A DNA stretch of 24,299 nt from DATKSS01 sp049582065 (GCA_049582065.1 JBAUTF010000214.1:1-24299); one strand, 5' to 3'. Numbered from the stretch's first letter, positions 1 to 7,841 are shown. Translations and numbers: made by a program. Notes: generated from the letters alone by a model not told the origin.

Positions 1-542
1 CGCGGATGCTCGACTACTCGAACCGCGGCACCGCCGTCATCTTCGGTGACGGCGCCGGGGCGGCGGTCGTGCGACCCGCCCCGAAGGGAGCCGGTTTCCT
101 GAGCTGGTGCCTGGGGGCGGACGGCCGCGGCTACAGGCAGGTGACCTGCGGCAACATCGAAAAGGGCGCCTACGCGGCCCAGGATTCGCACCCGCACATC
201 GAGATGGTCGGACCGGACGTCTTCAAGTTCGCGGTCGACATCTTCATCCGCCAGGCGAACGAGGTCTGCAGCAAAGCCGGGGTGGCCATGGAGGACATCG
301 ACCTCTGGGTGCCGCACCAGGCCAACTTCCGCATCATCGACGCCGCGGCTCGTCGCATCGGCCTGCCGCTCGAGCGGGTCGCGATCAACATCGACGAGTA
401 CGGCAACACATCGAGCGCCTCGATCCCGCTCGCGCTGGAAGAGGCCATTCGGAAGGGCCGTGTCAGGTCTGGAGACCATGTCCTGCTCGCCGGCTTCGGC
501 TCAGGATTGACGTGGGGAGCGACTCTCCTCAAATGGGCATAG
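1..542 (+). CDS. fabH: 3-oxoacyl-ACP synthase III (KAS III), C-terminal part
   Basis: The protein condenses acetyl-CoA (or a branched starter) with malonyl-ACP to begin fatty acid synthesis in the cytoplasm. Only the C-terminal half is visible: the frame is open at the left edge, and the ATG at 6 lies inside the conserved segment before FGDGAGA, so the true start and the catalytic Cys are outside the window. Two of the three catalytic residues are present: His in WVPHQAN (codon 315-317) and Asn in EYGNTSSAS (codon 405-407). Both have the standard thiolase-fold context. fabD follows after 9 bases, so this is the upstream member of the fab/acc operon. The identification is secure; branched versus straight starter preference cannot be read from this fragment. 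Confidence 0.95.
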   Translation, partial: RMLDYSNRGTAVIFGDGAGAAVVRPAPKGAGFLSWCLGADGRGYRQVTCGNIEKGAYAAQDSHPHIEMVGPDVFKFAVDIFIRQANEVCSKAGVAMEDIDLWVPHQANFRIIDAAARRIGLPLERVAINIDEYGNTSSASIPLALEEAIRKGRVRSGDHVLLAGFGSGLTWGATLLKWA

Positions 543-551
543 GACGATGAC

Positions 552-1490
552 ATGGGCGTGACGCTGGCCGGTCCGATCGCGCTTCTGTTCCCCGGACAGG
601 GGGTGCAGAAGCCCGGCATGGGCAAGAACCTGCACGACCGCTACCCGGCCGCGCGCCGCGTGTTCGAGCGGGCGGAAGAGGTGCTGCAGATGCCGGTTCG
701 CAAGCTCTGCTTCGAGGGCCCGGTGGAGGAGCTGAACCGCACCGACGTCATCCAGCCCTGCGTCATGACCGTCTGCTGGGCCGCGTACGAGGTATGGCGC
801 GAGAGCTACGGCTTCGAGAAGGTCAGCGTGACGGCGGGCCACAGCCTGGGGGAGATCGCATCGCTAGCGGCCGCGGGCTCGATCCCTTGGGAGACCGCCC
901 TACTGCTGGTCAAAGAGCGGGGCCGCATCATGGCCCTGGCGGCTCATGAGCAGCCGGGCGGCATGATCGCGATCGTCGGGCTCGACGAGGTCCAGGTCGA
1001 AGCGATCCGCGAGGAGGCGTCTGCCAAGGGCAAGCTGTGGATCGCCAACCGCAACGCGGACGTCCAGTTCGTGCTCTCGGGCGAGGTCCCCGCCGTCGAG
1101 GAGGCCGAGAGGTTGGCGATCGCCGCCGGGGCGCGGCGCGCCCTGATCCTCACGATCCCGCTCGCAGCGCACACGCCGCTCATGGGGGCCGCCGCCGCGG
1201 CGTTCCGCAAGGTCGTGGACAGGCTGCCGATCAAAGCGCCTTCGATCCCGATCCTTGCCAACGCCTCGGGCGAGGCCCTTCGCACGGTCGCGGCCCTGCA
1301 GGACGAGCTTCGACTCCAGATGCTGCGCCAGGTCGACTGGGCGCGGACCATGGTTTCGATGCGGGCGATGAAGATCAAGACCGTGGTTGAGCTCGGCCCC
1401 GGTCGCGTGCTGGCGAGCCTGGCCGCCAAACACATCCCGGGTGTCGACACCTGGAACGCGGAAGAGCTCTTCATCGACTTCGCCGGCTGA
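552..1490 (+). CDS. fabD: Malonyl-CoA:ACP transacylase
   Basis: This enzyme transfers malonyl from CoA to ACP, supplying extender units to FabH and the elongating synthases. The 312-residue length is normal for the family. Visible motifs are FPGQGVQ near the N terminus (oxyanion side), the nucleophile elbow AGHSLGE with Ser98, the carboxylate-binding Arg in KERGRIM, and the catalytic His207 in AAHTPLM, where most homologues read FHSPLM. The ATG at 552 lies 9 bases after the fabH stop and directly precedes the family's usual N terminus. The gene lies between fabH and fabG in the common fab operon order. Confidence 0.95.
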   Translation: MGVTLAGPIALLFPGQGVQKPGMGKNLHDRYPAARRVFERAEEVLQMPVRKLCFEGPVEELNRTDVIQPCVMTVCWAAYEVWRESYGFEKVSVTAGHSLGEIASLAAAGSIPWETALLLVKERGRIMALAAHEQPGGMIAIVGLDEVQVEAIREEASAKGKLWIANRNADVQFVLSGEVPAVEEAERLAIAAGARRALILTIPLAAHTPLMGAAAAAFRKVVDRLPIKAPSIPILANASGEALRTVAALQDELRLQMLRQVDWARTMVSMRAMKIKTVVELGPGRVLASLAAKHIPGVDTWNAEELFIDFAG

Positions 1491-1505
1491 GGCCAGGCCG
1501 AACTG

Positions 1506-2234
1506 ATGGGAGACCTCGACGGAAAGACAGCGCTGGTCACCGGCGGAGGCAAGGGCATAGGTCGCGCGATCAGCCAGGCTCTCGCCGCGATGGGGGCGCG
1601 GGTGGTCGTGAACTATCGTGCCGACAAGGACGCCGCCGAGGAGACTGCGGCTTCCTTGCCCAACGCGACCGCGCTCCAAGCGGACGTGAGCGAGCCGGCG
1701 CAGGTCGAGGCGATGGTCAAGGCCATCGGGCGCGTCGACGTGCTCGTCAACAACGCCGGGGCCGTGCGGGACAAGCTCCTGATCCAGATGGCGCCGGCCG
1801 ACTGGGAGGAGCTCATCCGCACCGACCTGATGTCCGCCTTCGCGACCACGCGCGCCGCCATCATGTCGGGCATGATGCGGGCCCGCTGGGGGCGCATCGT
1901 CAACATCTCGAGCATCGTGGGCCTGACGGGCAACGCGGGCCAGTCCAACTACGCCGCCGCCAAGGCAGGCCTGATCGGATTCACGAAATCGGTCGCCCGC
2001 GAGTACGGGTCGCGCAGCATCACCTGCAACGCAGTCGCGCCGGGGTACGTACGCACCGAGCTCACTTCCGGATCCCTCACGGACGAGATGGTCGGCGAGC
2101 TCGTCAAGCTCACGCCGATCAAGCGCGAGGGCACCGCCGAGGAGGTGGCTGCCGCCGTGGCGTTCCTCTGCTCCGAGCGGGCGGGCTTCATCACCGGCCA
2201 GGTCATCGCGGTGGACGGCGGTCTCTCGCTGTGA
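1506..2234 (+). CDS. fabG: 3-oxoacyl-ACP reductase
   Basis: This is an NADPH-dependent short-chain dehydrogenase that reduces beta-ketoacyl-ACP in the elongation cycle. It has 242 residues, the classical SDR length. Motifs are TGGGKGIGRA (Rossmann nucleotide loop, about residues 13-22), NNAG, the catalytic Ser136, Tyr149 and Lys153 (ISS then SNYAAAK), and the C-terminal VDGG. It follows fabD by 15 bases, and its TGA overlaps the GTG start of accD (GTGA), so the two are translationally coupled. SDRs are often mis-assigned, but the operon context makes FabG the best call. Confidence 0.93.
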   Translation: MGDLDGKTALVTGGGKGIGRAISQALAAMGARVVVNYRADKDAAEETAASLPNATALQADVSEPAQVEAMVKAIGRVDVLVNNAGAVRDKLLIQMAPADWEELIRTDLMSAFATTRAAIMSGMMRARWGRIVNISSIVGLTGNAGQSNYAAAKAGLIGFTKSVAREYGSRSITCNAVAPGYVRTELTSGSLTDEMVGELVKLTPIKREGTAEEVAAAVAFLCSERAGFITGQVIAVDGGLSL

Positions 2235-3058
2235 TCGCCGACGGCCCGCGCCAGGTCGCCATCCAGGGCGGCCCGCTCCCCGAGATCCTCCTGCCGACGA
2301 ACTGCCCGGGATGCGGCGTGGGCCTCCAGGTCCAGGAGCTGCGCGAGCATAACTACGTGTGTCCCGGGTGCGGCCACCATTTCCGCCTCGGAGCGGATGT
2401 GTGGATCCCGCTCATTGCCGACGATGGGTCCTGGAACGAACGATGGGCCGACGTGCGATCGCACGACCTCCTGAACTGGAAGGTCCCGAAGCCCTACCAG
2501 GAGGTGGTCGAGCAGCTGCTGGACGAGGGGTTGAACGAGGCCGTTCGCACCGGCACATGCACGCTGGCCGGCCATCCGATCTGGCTCGCGGCTTTCGACT
2601 TCGGATTCGTGGGCGGGACTCTCTCCATCGTGGCGGGCGAGAGGCTGGCCCGCGGCATGGAGCAGGCCACGGCGTCGCACATCCCATATTTGCTGGTCAC
2701 GGCCTCCGGGGGCGCCCGGATGCAGGAAGGCGTGCTCGCGCTGATGCAGATGGCCAAGGTCAACGCGGCGGTCGGGCGTCTCCACGCCGCCGGGGTTCCG
2801 TTCTTCTCGGTGCTGACGGATCCAACCTTTGGCGGCACCGCCGCCTCGCTGGCTCTGCTCGCCGACATCAACATCGCTGAGCCCGGCGCGGCGATCGGGT
2901 TCACCGGTCCGCGCGTGATCAAGCAGGCGACCTATGCCGACCTGCCTCCCGGGTTCCAGAGCGCGGAGTTCCAGCTGGCGCATGGACAGATCGACGTCGT
3001 GCTGCCCCGGACCGAGCTTCGGCCATTGCTCGCGCGGCTGCTGGAGATGCACTCGTGA
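2231..3058 (+). CDS. accD: Acetyl-CoA carboxylase carboxyltransferase subunit beta
   Basis: AccD pairs with AccA to move the carboxyl group from carboxybiotin to acetyl-CoA, producing malonyl-CoA for FabD. The 275-residue protein carries the N-terminal four-Cys zinc ribbon (C25-x2-C28, C44-x2-C47) that marks the beta subunit. The crotonase-fold carboxyltransferase core follows, with SGGARMQEG and GGTAASLA. The GTG at 2231 overlaps the fabG stop, and its own stop overlaps the accA GTG. No biotin carrier (accB) or biotin carboxylase (accC) gene is in the window, so the enzyme must be completed from elsewhere. Confidence 0.95.
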   Translation: MIADGPRQVAIQGGPLPEILLPTNCPGCGVGLQVQELREHNYVCPGCGHHFRLGADVWIPLIADDGSWNERWADVRSHDLLNWKVPKPYQEVVEQLLDEGLNEAVRTGTCTLAGHPIWLAAFDFGFVGGTLSIVAGERLARGMEQATASHIPYLLVTASGGARMQEGVLALMQMAKVNAAVGRLHAAGVPFFSVLTDPTFGGTAASLALLADINIAEPGAAIGFTGPRVIKQATYADLPPGFQSAEFQLAHGQIDVVLPRTELRPLLARLLEMHS

Positions 3059-3912
3059 CCCGTCGGGAGGACGCGTCGCCGAACCCACTCACCGTCTGGC
3101 AGGTCATCGAGCTTGCTCGGCACCAGGACCGGCCGTACTCGCTCGACTACATTCGGCGCCTGGCGCCCGACTTCATCGAGCTGCACGGCGACCGGCTGTC
3201 GGCGGACGACCCGGCCCTGGTCGCAGGCGTCGGCACCTTCCACGGCCGCACGACCGTTTTCCTCGGCCACCAGAAAGGCCGCAGCCTCAAGGAGCGGGTC
3301 GCCCGCAACTGGGGGATGATGCATCCCGAGGGGTACCGCAAGGCGATCCGCCTCGCGCACCACGCCGCCAAGTTCGAGTTCCCGATCATCTCGCTCATCG
3401 ACACTCCCGGCGCCTATCCCGGCGCGGGCGCCGAGGAGCGCGGGATCGCAGCCGCGATCGCGCAGGCGATCATGGAGTGGTTCCGGATCCCGGTGCCTAT
3501 AGTCGCGGCGGTGATCGGCGAGGGCGGCAGCGGCGGCGCGCTGGGTATGGGGGTGGCCGACCGCGTGATCATGCTCGAGAACGCAATCTATTCGGTCGCA
3601 TCTCCCGAAGCCGCGGCGTCGATCGTCTGGCGCGACAACTCGCGGAAGGTCGAGGCGGCCGAGCAGCTCCAGCTGACCTCGCGCGACCTCATTGCGATGG
3701 GGGTCGTCGAAGAGGTGGTTGCGGAGCCGGAAGGCAGCGCCAGCGCCGACCACGACGCCGCCGCCAGAGCCCTCGACGAGGCTCTGCAGCGGCACCTGAC
3801 GCCTCTTCTCGCCCAGCCGACCGAGCAGCTCCTGCAGCACCGCTACGAGAGATTCCGATACATCGACTCCCTCGTGCACGCCGAGCCGCAGTTCGGCCCG
3901 AAAATTGACTAA
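3055..3912 (+). CDS. accA: Acetyl-CoA carboxylase carboxyltransferase subunit alpha
   Basis: This is the partner of AccD in malonyl-CoA synthesis. The 285 residues match the AccA family: the N terminus has DYIRRLAPDFIELHGDR, followed by GHQKGR, RNWGMMHPEGYRKA, IDTPGAYPGAGAEERG and GEGGSGGALGMGVADRV, all hallmarks of the alpha subunit. The GTG start at 3055 shares bases with the accD stop (GTGA). It is the last gene of the plus-strand fatty-acid operon and is followed by about 180 noncoding bases with a candidate terminator. It is slightly shorter than the E. coli protein, which has a longer C-terminal helical tail. Confidence 0.95.
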   Translation: MTRREDASPNPLTVWQVIELARHQDRPYSLDYIRRLAPDFIELHGDRLSADDPALVAGVGTFHGRTTVFLGHQKGRSLKERVARNWGMMHPEGYRKAIRLAHHAAKFEFPIISLIDTPGAYPGAGAEERGIAAAIAQAIMEWFRIPVPIVAAVIGEGGSGGALGMGVADRVIMLENAIYSVASPEAAASIVWRDNSRKVEAAEQLQLTSRDLIAMGVVEEVVAEPEGSASADHDAAARALDEALQRHLTPLLAQPTEQLLQHRYERFRYIDSLVHAEPQFGPKID

Positions 3913-4045
3913 GGGCGCGGGTGAGGACTGCGGTCGCGCGCAAGCGCGTTAAGGATGGGCCTTACTGATTGCTCCCGCGCGGAACCCCCTCCTGGGGAAA
4001 CCTCGCGACGATTGGGAGGCGTTTTGAAATAGCGCGAACGGGGAC

Positions 4046-4070
4046 GGCCGGGATGAACCCGGCCTTCTTG
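4046..4070 (+). terminator. Candidate terminator after the fab/acc operon
   Basis: GGCCGGG (4046-4052) and CCCGGCC (4058-4064) form a perfect 7-bp stem with a 5-base loop, followed by TTCTTG. The T-tract is short and interrupted, so strength is uncertain. The rest of the noncoding stretch 3913-4093 shows nothing else I can name. Confidence 0.5.
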
Positions 4071-4081
4071 CCTCCATTGCA

Positions 4082-4087
4082 TAGGCT
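4082..4087 (+). promoter_or_regulatory. Candidate -10 element for dtd (leaderless type)
   Basis: TAGGCT fits TANNNT and ends 6 bases before the GTG at 4094, which would put the transcript start on or next to the start codon. No Shine-Dalgarno sequence is visible upstream of this GTG and there is no clear -35, because the hairpin lies there. Inferred from position only. Confidence 0.35.
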
Positions 4088-4093
4088 CTATCT

Positions 4094-4561
4094 GTGAGGG
4101 TAGTGGCGCAGCGGGTTACTTCGGGGTCGGTCAGCTGGGATGACGCCGGCGAGCGCCGCGTTGCAACCATCGGGCCGGGGTACGTGTTGTTGGTAGGTGC
4201 GGCATCCGATGACGATGAGAGCAGCGTGCGTAGGCTCGCGGACAAGATCGTCGACCTTCGCGTGTTCGCCGATGAGGCGGGCAGAATGAACCTCAGCCTC
4301 GTCGACGTGCATGGATCGGCCCTGGTCGTGTCGCAGTTCACGCTGTTCGCGGACATGAGCCGGGGGCGGCGGCCGAGCCTGCTGAAGGCCGGCGACCCTG
4401 CCCGCGCCGAGCAGCTGTACGAGGTGTTCTTGCAGCGCTTTCGCGAGCGGGGAATACAGACCAGGACGGGCAGCTTTGGAGCGGACATGCGGGTGAGCAT
4501 CGAGAACGACGGTCCCGTCACGCTCGTCCTGTCCTCCGACGACTGGGTGACGCGTGTCTGA
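4094..4561 (+). CDS. dtd: D-aminoacyl-tRNA deacylase
   Basis: The protein hydrolyses D-amino acids (and achiral mis-charges) from tRNA, a proofreading step in translation. The 155-residue length and motifs are those of DTD: N terminus MRVVAQRVTSGSV, KIVDLRVFADEAGRMN, the active-site SQFTL (residues 80-84), and NDGPVT (138-143), which provides the cross-subunit Gly-cisPro motif. Family alignment supports the GTG at 4094, since DTDs begin M-R/K-x-V. There is no ribosome binding site, suggesting a leaderless message. Its stop overlaps the GTG of the next gene by 8 bases. Confidence 0.93.
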   Translation: MRVVAQRVTSGSVSWDDAGERRVATIGPGYVLLVGAASDDDESSVRRLADKIVDLRVFADEAGRMNLSLVDVHGSALVVSQFTLFADMSRGRRPSLLKAGDPARAEQLYEVFLQRFRERGIQTRTGSFGADMRVSIENDGPVTLVLSSDDWVTRV

Positions 4562-5486
4562 CAGGCGCGGGACTGTGCTTCCGTACCTGGCCCTGGTCGG
4601 GCTGGCCCTGATCTGGGGGGTCTCGTTCCTCCTCATCAAGCTCGCCATCCGGGACATGAGCCCGACCGCGGTGCTCCTTTTCCGATCGGCCTCGGGCTGC
4701 CTCACGCTCGCCGTGATCGTCCTCCTGATGGGGCGGCCGCTGTTCGGCGAGGGGTGGAGGACGCGACTGGTCTCGTTCGGGATCATGGCCGTCACCAACG
4801 CGGTGGTGCCATGGATCGCCATCGCCTGGGGCGAGGAGCACATCACGAGCGGGCTCGCGAGCATCCTCAACTCGACCACCTCCCTGTGGACCGCGGTGCT
4901 CATCTACTGGGTCATGCCGGCCGAACGCCCGAGCGCCGTGAACTACGCCGGAGTGCTGATCGGGTTTGCGGGCGTGGTCATCCTGGTGCTGCCGGACATC
5001 TTGGCCAACGGCCTTTCCGGAAGCCTCCTCGGCACGCTCGCAGTGCTGGTCGCCGCCCTTTCCTACGCGGTCAACGCCCTGTATCAGCGGCGGAAGATGC
5101 GCAACGTCAGCATTTTCGAGGTCAGCCTCGGACAGCTGGTCGCGTCGGTCATATTCGCCATCCCGATCGCCGCCCCCTCAATCCCTCACGTCCACTTTGC
5201 GTTGGTGTCGATGGCGGCCGTGGTCGCGCTGGGCGCGGGCGGCACCGGGATCGCCTATCTCCTCTATTACTACGTGATGAACCAGCTCGGGGCGGTGCGC
5301 GCGGCCGGTGTCACGCTGCTGGTGCCCGTGACCGCCGTCTTCTGGGGCGTGCTGTTCCTGCACGAGTCTCTCAGCCTGCCGATCGTGATCGGCATGGTGG
5401 TGATCCTTGCCGGCATCGTCCTCACCAACCTAAAGCGCTCGGCAGCCCGGAAGCCGGCGGCCGAGACCGACTCTGCGGCCGCTTGA
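4554..5486 (+). CDS. EamA/DMT-family transporter
   Basis: This is a predicted inner-membrane carrier of the drug/metabolite transporter superfamily. The 310 residues form about ten hydrophobic segments in two EamA repeats. The first contains LIWGVSFLLIKLAIRDMSP and the second VFWGVLFLHESL, the typical repeat signatures. The C-terminal tail is hydrophilic (KRSAARKPAAETD). Substrates in this family range from amino acids to purines and cannot be read from sequence. The GTG start lies 8 bases inside dtd, so translation is probably coupled. The neighbours give no substrate hint. Confidence 0.85.
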   Translation: MSDRRGTVLPYLALVGLALIWGVSFLLIKLAIRDMSPTAVLLFRSASGCLTLAVIVLLMGRPLFGEGWRTRLVSFGIMAVTNAVVPWIAIAWGEEHITSGLASILNSTTSLWTAVLIYWVMPAERPSAVNYAGVLIGFAGVVILVLPDILANGLSGSLLGTLAVLVAALSYAVNALYQRRKMRNVSIFEVSLGQLVASVIFAIPIAAPSIPHVHFALVSMAAVVALGAGGTGIAYLLYYYVMNQLGAVRAAGVTLLVPVTAVFWGVLFLHESLSLPIVIGMVVILAGIVLTNLKRSAARKPAAETDSAAA

Positions 5487-5535
5487 CAGAGGGATTGGTC
5501 CTCAGTGGCGGCAACGCCAGCCTGGAGACGGTGGC

Positions 5536-5541
5536 TACACT
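5536..5541 (+). promoter_or_regulatory. Candidate -10 element for the CBS gene
   Basis: GGC-TACACT lies 12 bases before the ATG at 5554, giving a predicted leader of about 5 bases or less. No good -35 lies at 16-18 bases. No Shine-Dalgarno sequence is seen before the ATG. Confidence 0.4.
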
Positions 5542-5553
5542 GCTCCAGCACTG

Positions 5554-6021
5554 ATGATCCCGGTCAAAGAGGTGATGACCCGAAACGTGATCACCTTTCG
5601 CGAAGACACCCCGCTGGACGAGATCGCCAAAACGCTCCTGTCCAAGCACATCACGGGCGCTCCCGTCGTCTCGGGGGAGGGGCACGTGGTCGGCATCGTG
5701 TCCGAGACCGACGTCTTCAGCAAGAAGGGAAAGGTGGCCCGGGACATCATGAGCTCGCACGTGATCTCGGTGACCGAGGAGACCGGCATCGACGAGGCGG
5801 CGCGCCTGTTGATCGGCGAGCGGATCCGCCGTGTGCCGGTGATCCGCGGCGGAAAGATGGTCGGCTTGTTGAGCCGTTCCGACGTGCTGGACTTCTTCGC
5901 CAAAACCCGCTGGACGTGTGACGTGTGCGGCTGGTGGGAGCGCAGCCTGGAGAGGCCGCCGCGCTGCTATTCCTGCTCGAGCACCAACATCCACCTGGAG
6001 CGCGCCGATCCGGGACATTAG
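5554..6021 (+). CDS. CBS-domain pair protein with C-terminal zinc ribbon
   Basis: The 155-residue soluble protein has two CBS domains (about residues 5-55 and 62-115), each with the VMTRNVITF or IMSSHVISV entry and a VGxxSxxDV exit. CBS pairs bind adenine nucleotides and regulate partner proteins. The C-terminal tail holds C122-x2-C125 and C138-x2-C141, a rubredoxin-like zinc ribbon (CDVCGWW, CYSC). The arrangement suggests a free-standing energy or redox sensor that docks on another protein; the partner is unknown. The predicted aminotransferase follows directly, 13 bases after the stop, so the two may be cotranscribed. Confidence 0.85.
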   Translation: MIPVKEVMTRNVITFREDTPLDEIAKTLLSKHITGAPVVSGEGHVVGIVSETDVFSKKGKVARDIMSSHVISVTEETGIDEAARLLIGERIRRVPVIRGGKMVGLLSRSDVLDFFAKTRWTCDVCGWWERSLERPPRCYSCSSTNIHLERADPGH

Positions 6022-6034
6022 AGGAGTCCGGCGG

Positions 6035-7201
6035 CTGTCGCTGAAAGCGGAGAGCTTCACCGAGTCGGTCATCCGCGAGATGACCCGGCTCAACCTGCAG
6101 CTCAACGGTTCGGAGCGTGCGGTGAATTTCGCGCAGGGATTCCCGGATTTCGAAACCGACCCCAGGATCCTGGACGCGGCCGTGCGGGCGCTGCGGGATG
6201 GATACAACCAGTACGCGACGACCTGGGGCGCGCCGCAGCTTCGAGCCGCGATCGCGCGCAAGCAGTCGGCGGCGTGGAACCGCCACGTGGATTCGGAGTC
6301 CGAGGTCACGGTGTCCTGCGGGGCGACCGAGGCGATGATCGCTGCGATGCTGGCCGCGGTCGATCCCGGCGACGAGGTCATCGTCTTCGAGCCGTTCTAC
6401 GAGAACTACGGCCCGGACTGCGTCATCTGCGGCGCAGTTCCTCGATACATCCCGCTGCGCGCGCCCGACTGGTCTTTCGACCCGGATGAGCTTCGAAAGG
6501 CGTTCAACTCAAAGACGCGGGCCATCGTCATCAACACGCCGCACAACCCGACCGGCAAGGTCTACTCGCAAACGGAGCTCGAACTGATCGCCGCGCTCTG
6601 CATCGAGCACGACGTCATCGCGATCACCGATGAGATCTACGAGCATCTTGTGTACCACGGGCGGCACGTGAGCCTGGCGACACTGCCGGGAATGGCCGAG
6701 CGGACGATCACAATCAGCGGCGCCAGCAAGACGTATTCGGTGACGGGATGGCGGATCGGCTGGTTGATCGCGCCCCGGTCGCTGACGGCCGGGATCCGCA
6801 AGGTGCACGACTTTCTCACCGTGGGCGCCGCCCACCCCCTGCAGGTCGCCATCGCGTCAGCCCTCGATCTTCCCCCGTCTTTCTATGTGCAGCTGCTCGG
6901 CGACTACCGGGAGCGCAGGGACGCCATCGTCTCCGGGCTCAACGAGTGCGGGTTCGAGGCGAGCGGGCCAGACGGCGCCTACTACGTGATGGCGGGCATC
7001 GATTCATTCGACTTCCCCGATGACGTTGCCTTTGCGCGTCACCTGATCGAGAAAGTGGCGGTCGCGACGGTGCCGGCGTCGAGCTTCTATCACGAACCTG
7101 AGCTGGGCCGGGGCCATGTCCGCTTCAGCTTCCCCAAGAAGCTGGAGACGATCGATCGTGGATTGGCGGCGCTGCGCTCGTTGCGGAGAACGGCGCCCTA
7201 A
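6035..7201 (+). CDS. PLP-dependent class I/II aminotransferase (kynurenine/methionine aminotransferase-like)
   Basis: This is a fold-type I aminotransferase. Motifs are NFAQGFPDF near the N terminus, NTPHNPTGKV (Asn to PLP), ITDEIYEHLVY (Asp and Tyr to the cofactor), the Schiff-base Lys232 in GASKTYSVTGWRIGW, and the substrate-carboxylate Arg in HVRFSFPK. The layout matches KAT/YbdL-type enzymes acting on kynurenine, glutamine or methionine with 2-oxo acids. Start: the frame runs back to a GTG at 5918, inside the CBS gene, but that extension is Arg/Ala-rich and unlike the family. Downstream of the CBS stop a GAGGAG (6021-6026) precedes CTG at 6035 by 8 bases, which fits the family N terminus. 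ATG 6080 is the next conventional option and would trim conserved residues. The start is therefore tentative; the function class is firm. Confidence 0.85.
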   Translation: MSLKAESFTESVIREMTRLNLQLNGSERAVNFAQGFPDFETDPRILDAAVRALRDGYNQYATTWGAPQLRAAIARKQSAAWNRHVDSESEVTVSCGATEAMIAAMLAAVDPGDEVIVFEPFYENYGPDCVICGAVPRYIPLRAPDWSFDPDELRKAFNSKTRAIVINTPHNPTGKVYSQTELELIAALCIEHDVIAITDEIYEHLVYHGRHVSLATLPGMAERTITISGASKTYSVTGWRIGWLIAPRSLTAGIRKVHDFLTVGAAHPLQVAIASALDLPPSFYVQLLGDYRERRDAIVSGLNECGFEASGPDGAYYVMAGIDSFDFPDDVAFARHLIEKVAVATVPASSFYHEPELGRGHVRFSFPKKLETIDRGLAALRSLRRTAP

Positions 7202-7287
7202 CGAGTCGTGGCGTCGAGCTCGGATGCTGGCATGTGCGACTTGGGCCAGCGATCGACGCCTCGTCGGCCGAGTTGACGGTCGCCAGG

Positions 7288-7806
7288 ATGTCGCTGCGCT
7301 CATCGTTTCGACTGCGCCGGATCGTGGTCACGGCGCCCCAATATGTGGAAGGCCTCTTAACAGGCAGGGTTCCAATTTCGGATGGCCGTCTCGAAGATGG
7401 CGTCGTGCGCAGCTTGGTACGCAACCCCCTCACCTGGATGGTCATCGCCGAGCTCGTGGTCGTGACCGCCCTCATCCTGGTGGCATGGAGCACGGTGGCT
7501 TCGGTCGTCAGGCCGGCACTGGCCTTTCCCTCCCCGTCGGCCGCAAGCGTCGCAACGACCGGCGATGCCGCGTCGCCACTGCCGGACCTGACGGCAGGGG
7601 TCCAGCCGGCCGGGCGGGGTCCTGCGCCCGGCCTCAACGTCGAATCAGCCTTCTGGCGGTCGCGGCTCGACACCCTGAATCGCGACCAGGTCGGTTTCGA
7701 GCAGCTCGAATGGCATCTCACGCGCACGGCCCTGGATGCGGCCCAGCGCTATCTCGAAACGGTCGTGCTGCCGTCCATCCAGAGCGCTGAGCGCCCCGGA
7801 GGCTGA
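7288..7806 (+). CDS. Single-pass membrane protein of unknown function
   Basis: I do not recognise this family. From the ATG at 7288 it has a basic N-terminal segment (MSLRSSFRLRRIV), one strong transmembrane helix (WMVIAELVVVTALILVAW) at about residues 50-68, a Pro/Ala/Ser-rich linker, and a C-terminal helical region containing WRSRLDTLNRDQVGFEQLEWHL. This suggests an anchored protein with an extracytoplasmic domain. The frame is also open to a GTG at 7234; GTG 7405 is a further in-frame option and would fit a promoter at the 7357 box. A strong terminator begins at its last codons. It lies downstream of the aminotransferase with an 86-base gap (32 if GTG 7234 is used). Confidence 0.6.
   Translation: MSLRSSFRLRRIVVTAPQYVEGLLTGRVPISDGRLEDGVVRSLVRNPLTWMVIAELVVVTALILVAWSTVASVVRPALAFPSPSAASVATTGDAASPLPDLTAGVQPAGRGPAPGLNVESAFWRSRLDTLNRDQVGFEQLEWHLTRTALDAAQRYLETVVLPSIQSAERPGG
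7357..7371 (+). repeat. Copy A of the TTAACAGG box (one mismatch)
   Basis: TTAACAGGCAGGGTT, with flanking GCCTC upstream, matches copy C (18895) over 20 bases with one mismatch and copy B (17169) over 15 bases with one mismatch. Unlike the other two copies it lies inside a predicted reading frame. Confidence 0.6.
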
Positions 7807-7841
7807 GTCAGGGCCCTGGTTGGGGAGCCCTCAGCCTTTTT
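7801..7841 (+). terminator. Intrinsic terminator between convergent genes
   Basis: GGCTGAG (7801-7807) plus GGGC (7811-7814), with a 3-base bulge, pair with GCCCTCAGCC (7827-7836). A run of five T follows (7837-7841). It overlaps the stop codon of the plus-strand membrane protein and the 3' end of the bactofilin gene. The T-run is only on the plus side, so it should stop plus-strand transcription. Confidence 0.8.

Noticed and set aside
5483..5488. TTGACA as a -35 for the CBS gene
   Set aside because: It overlaps the stop of the transporter gene and is 47 bases from the TACACT -10, far outside the usual 16-18.
7357..7385. A tRNA fragment suggested by a GGGTTCCAA stretch
   Set aside because: No cloverleaf arms or acceptor stem can be drawn; the stretch is part of the repeated TTAACAGG box.
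7125..7727. 200-residue minus-strand reading frame opposite the unknown membrane protein
   Set aside because: The plus strand has a convincing transmembrane helix and a terminator at its end; the minus frame has no motif and ends inside the aminotransferase gene.
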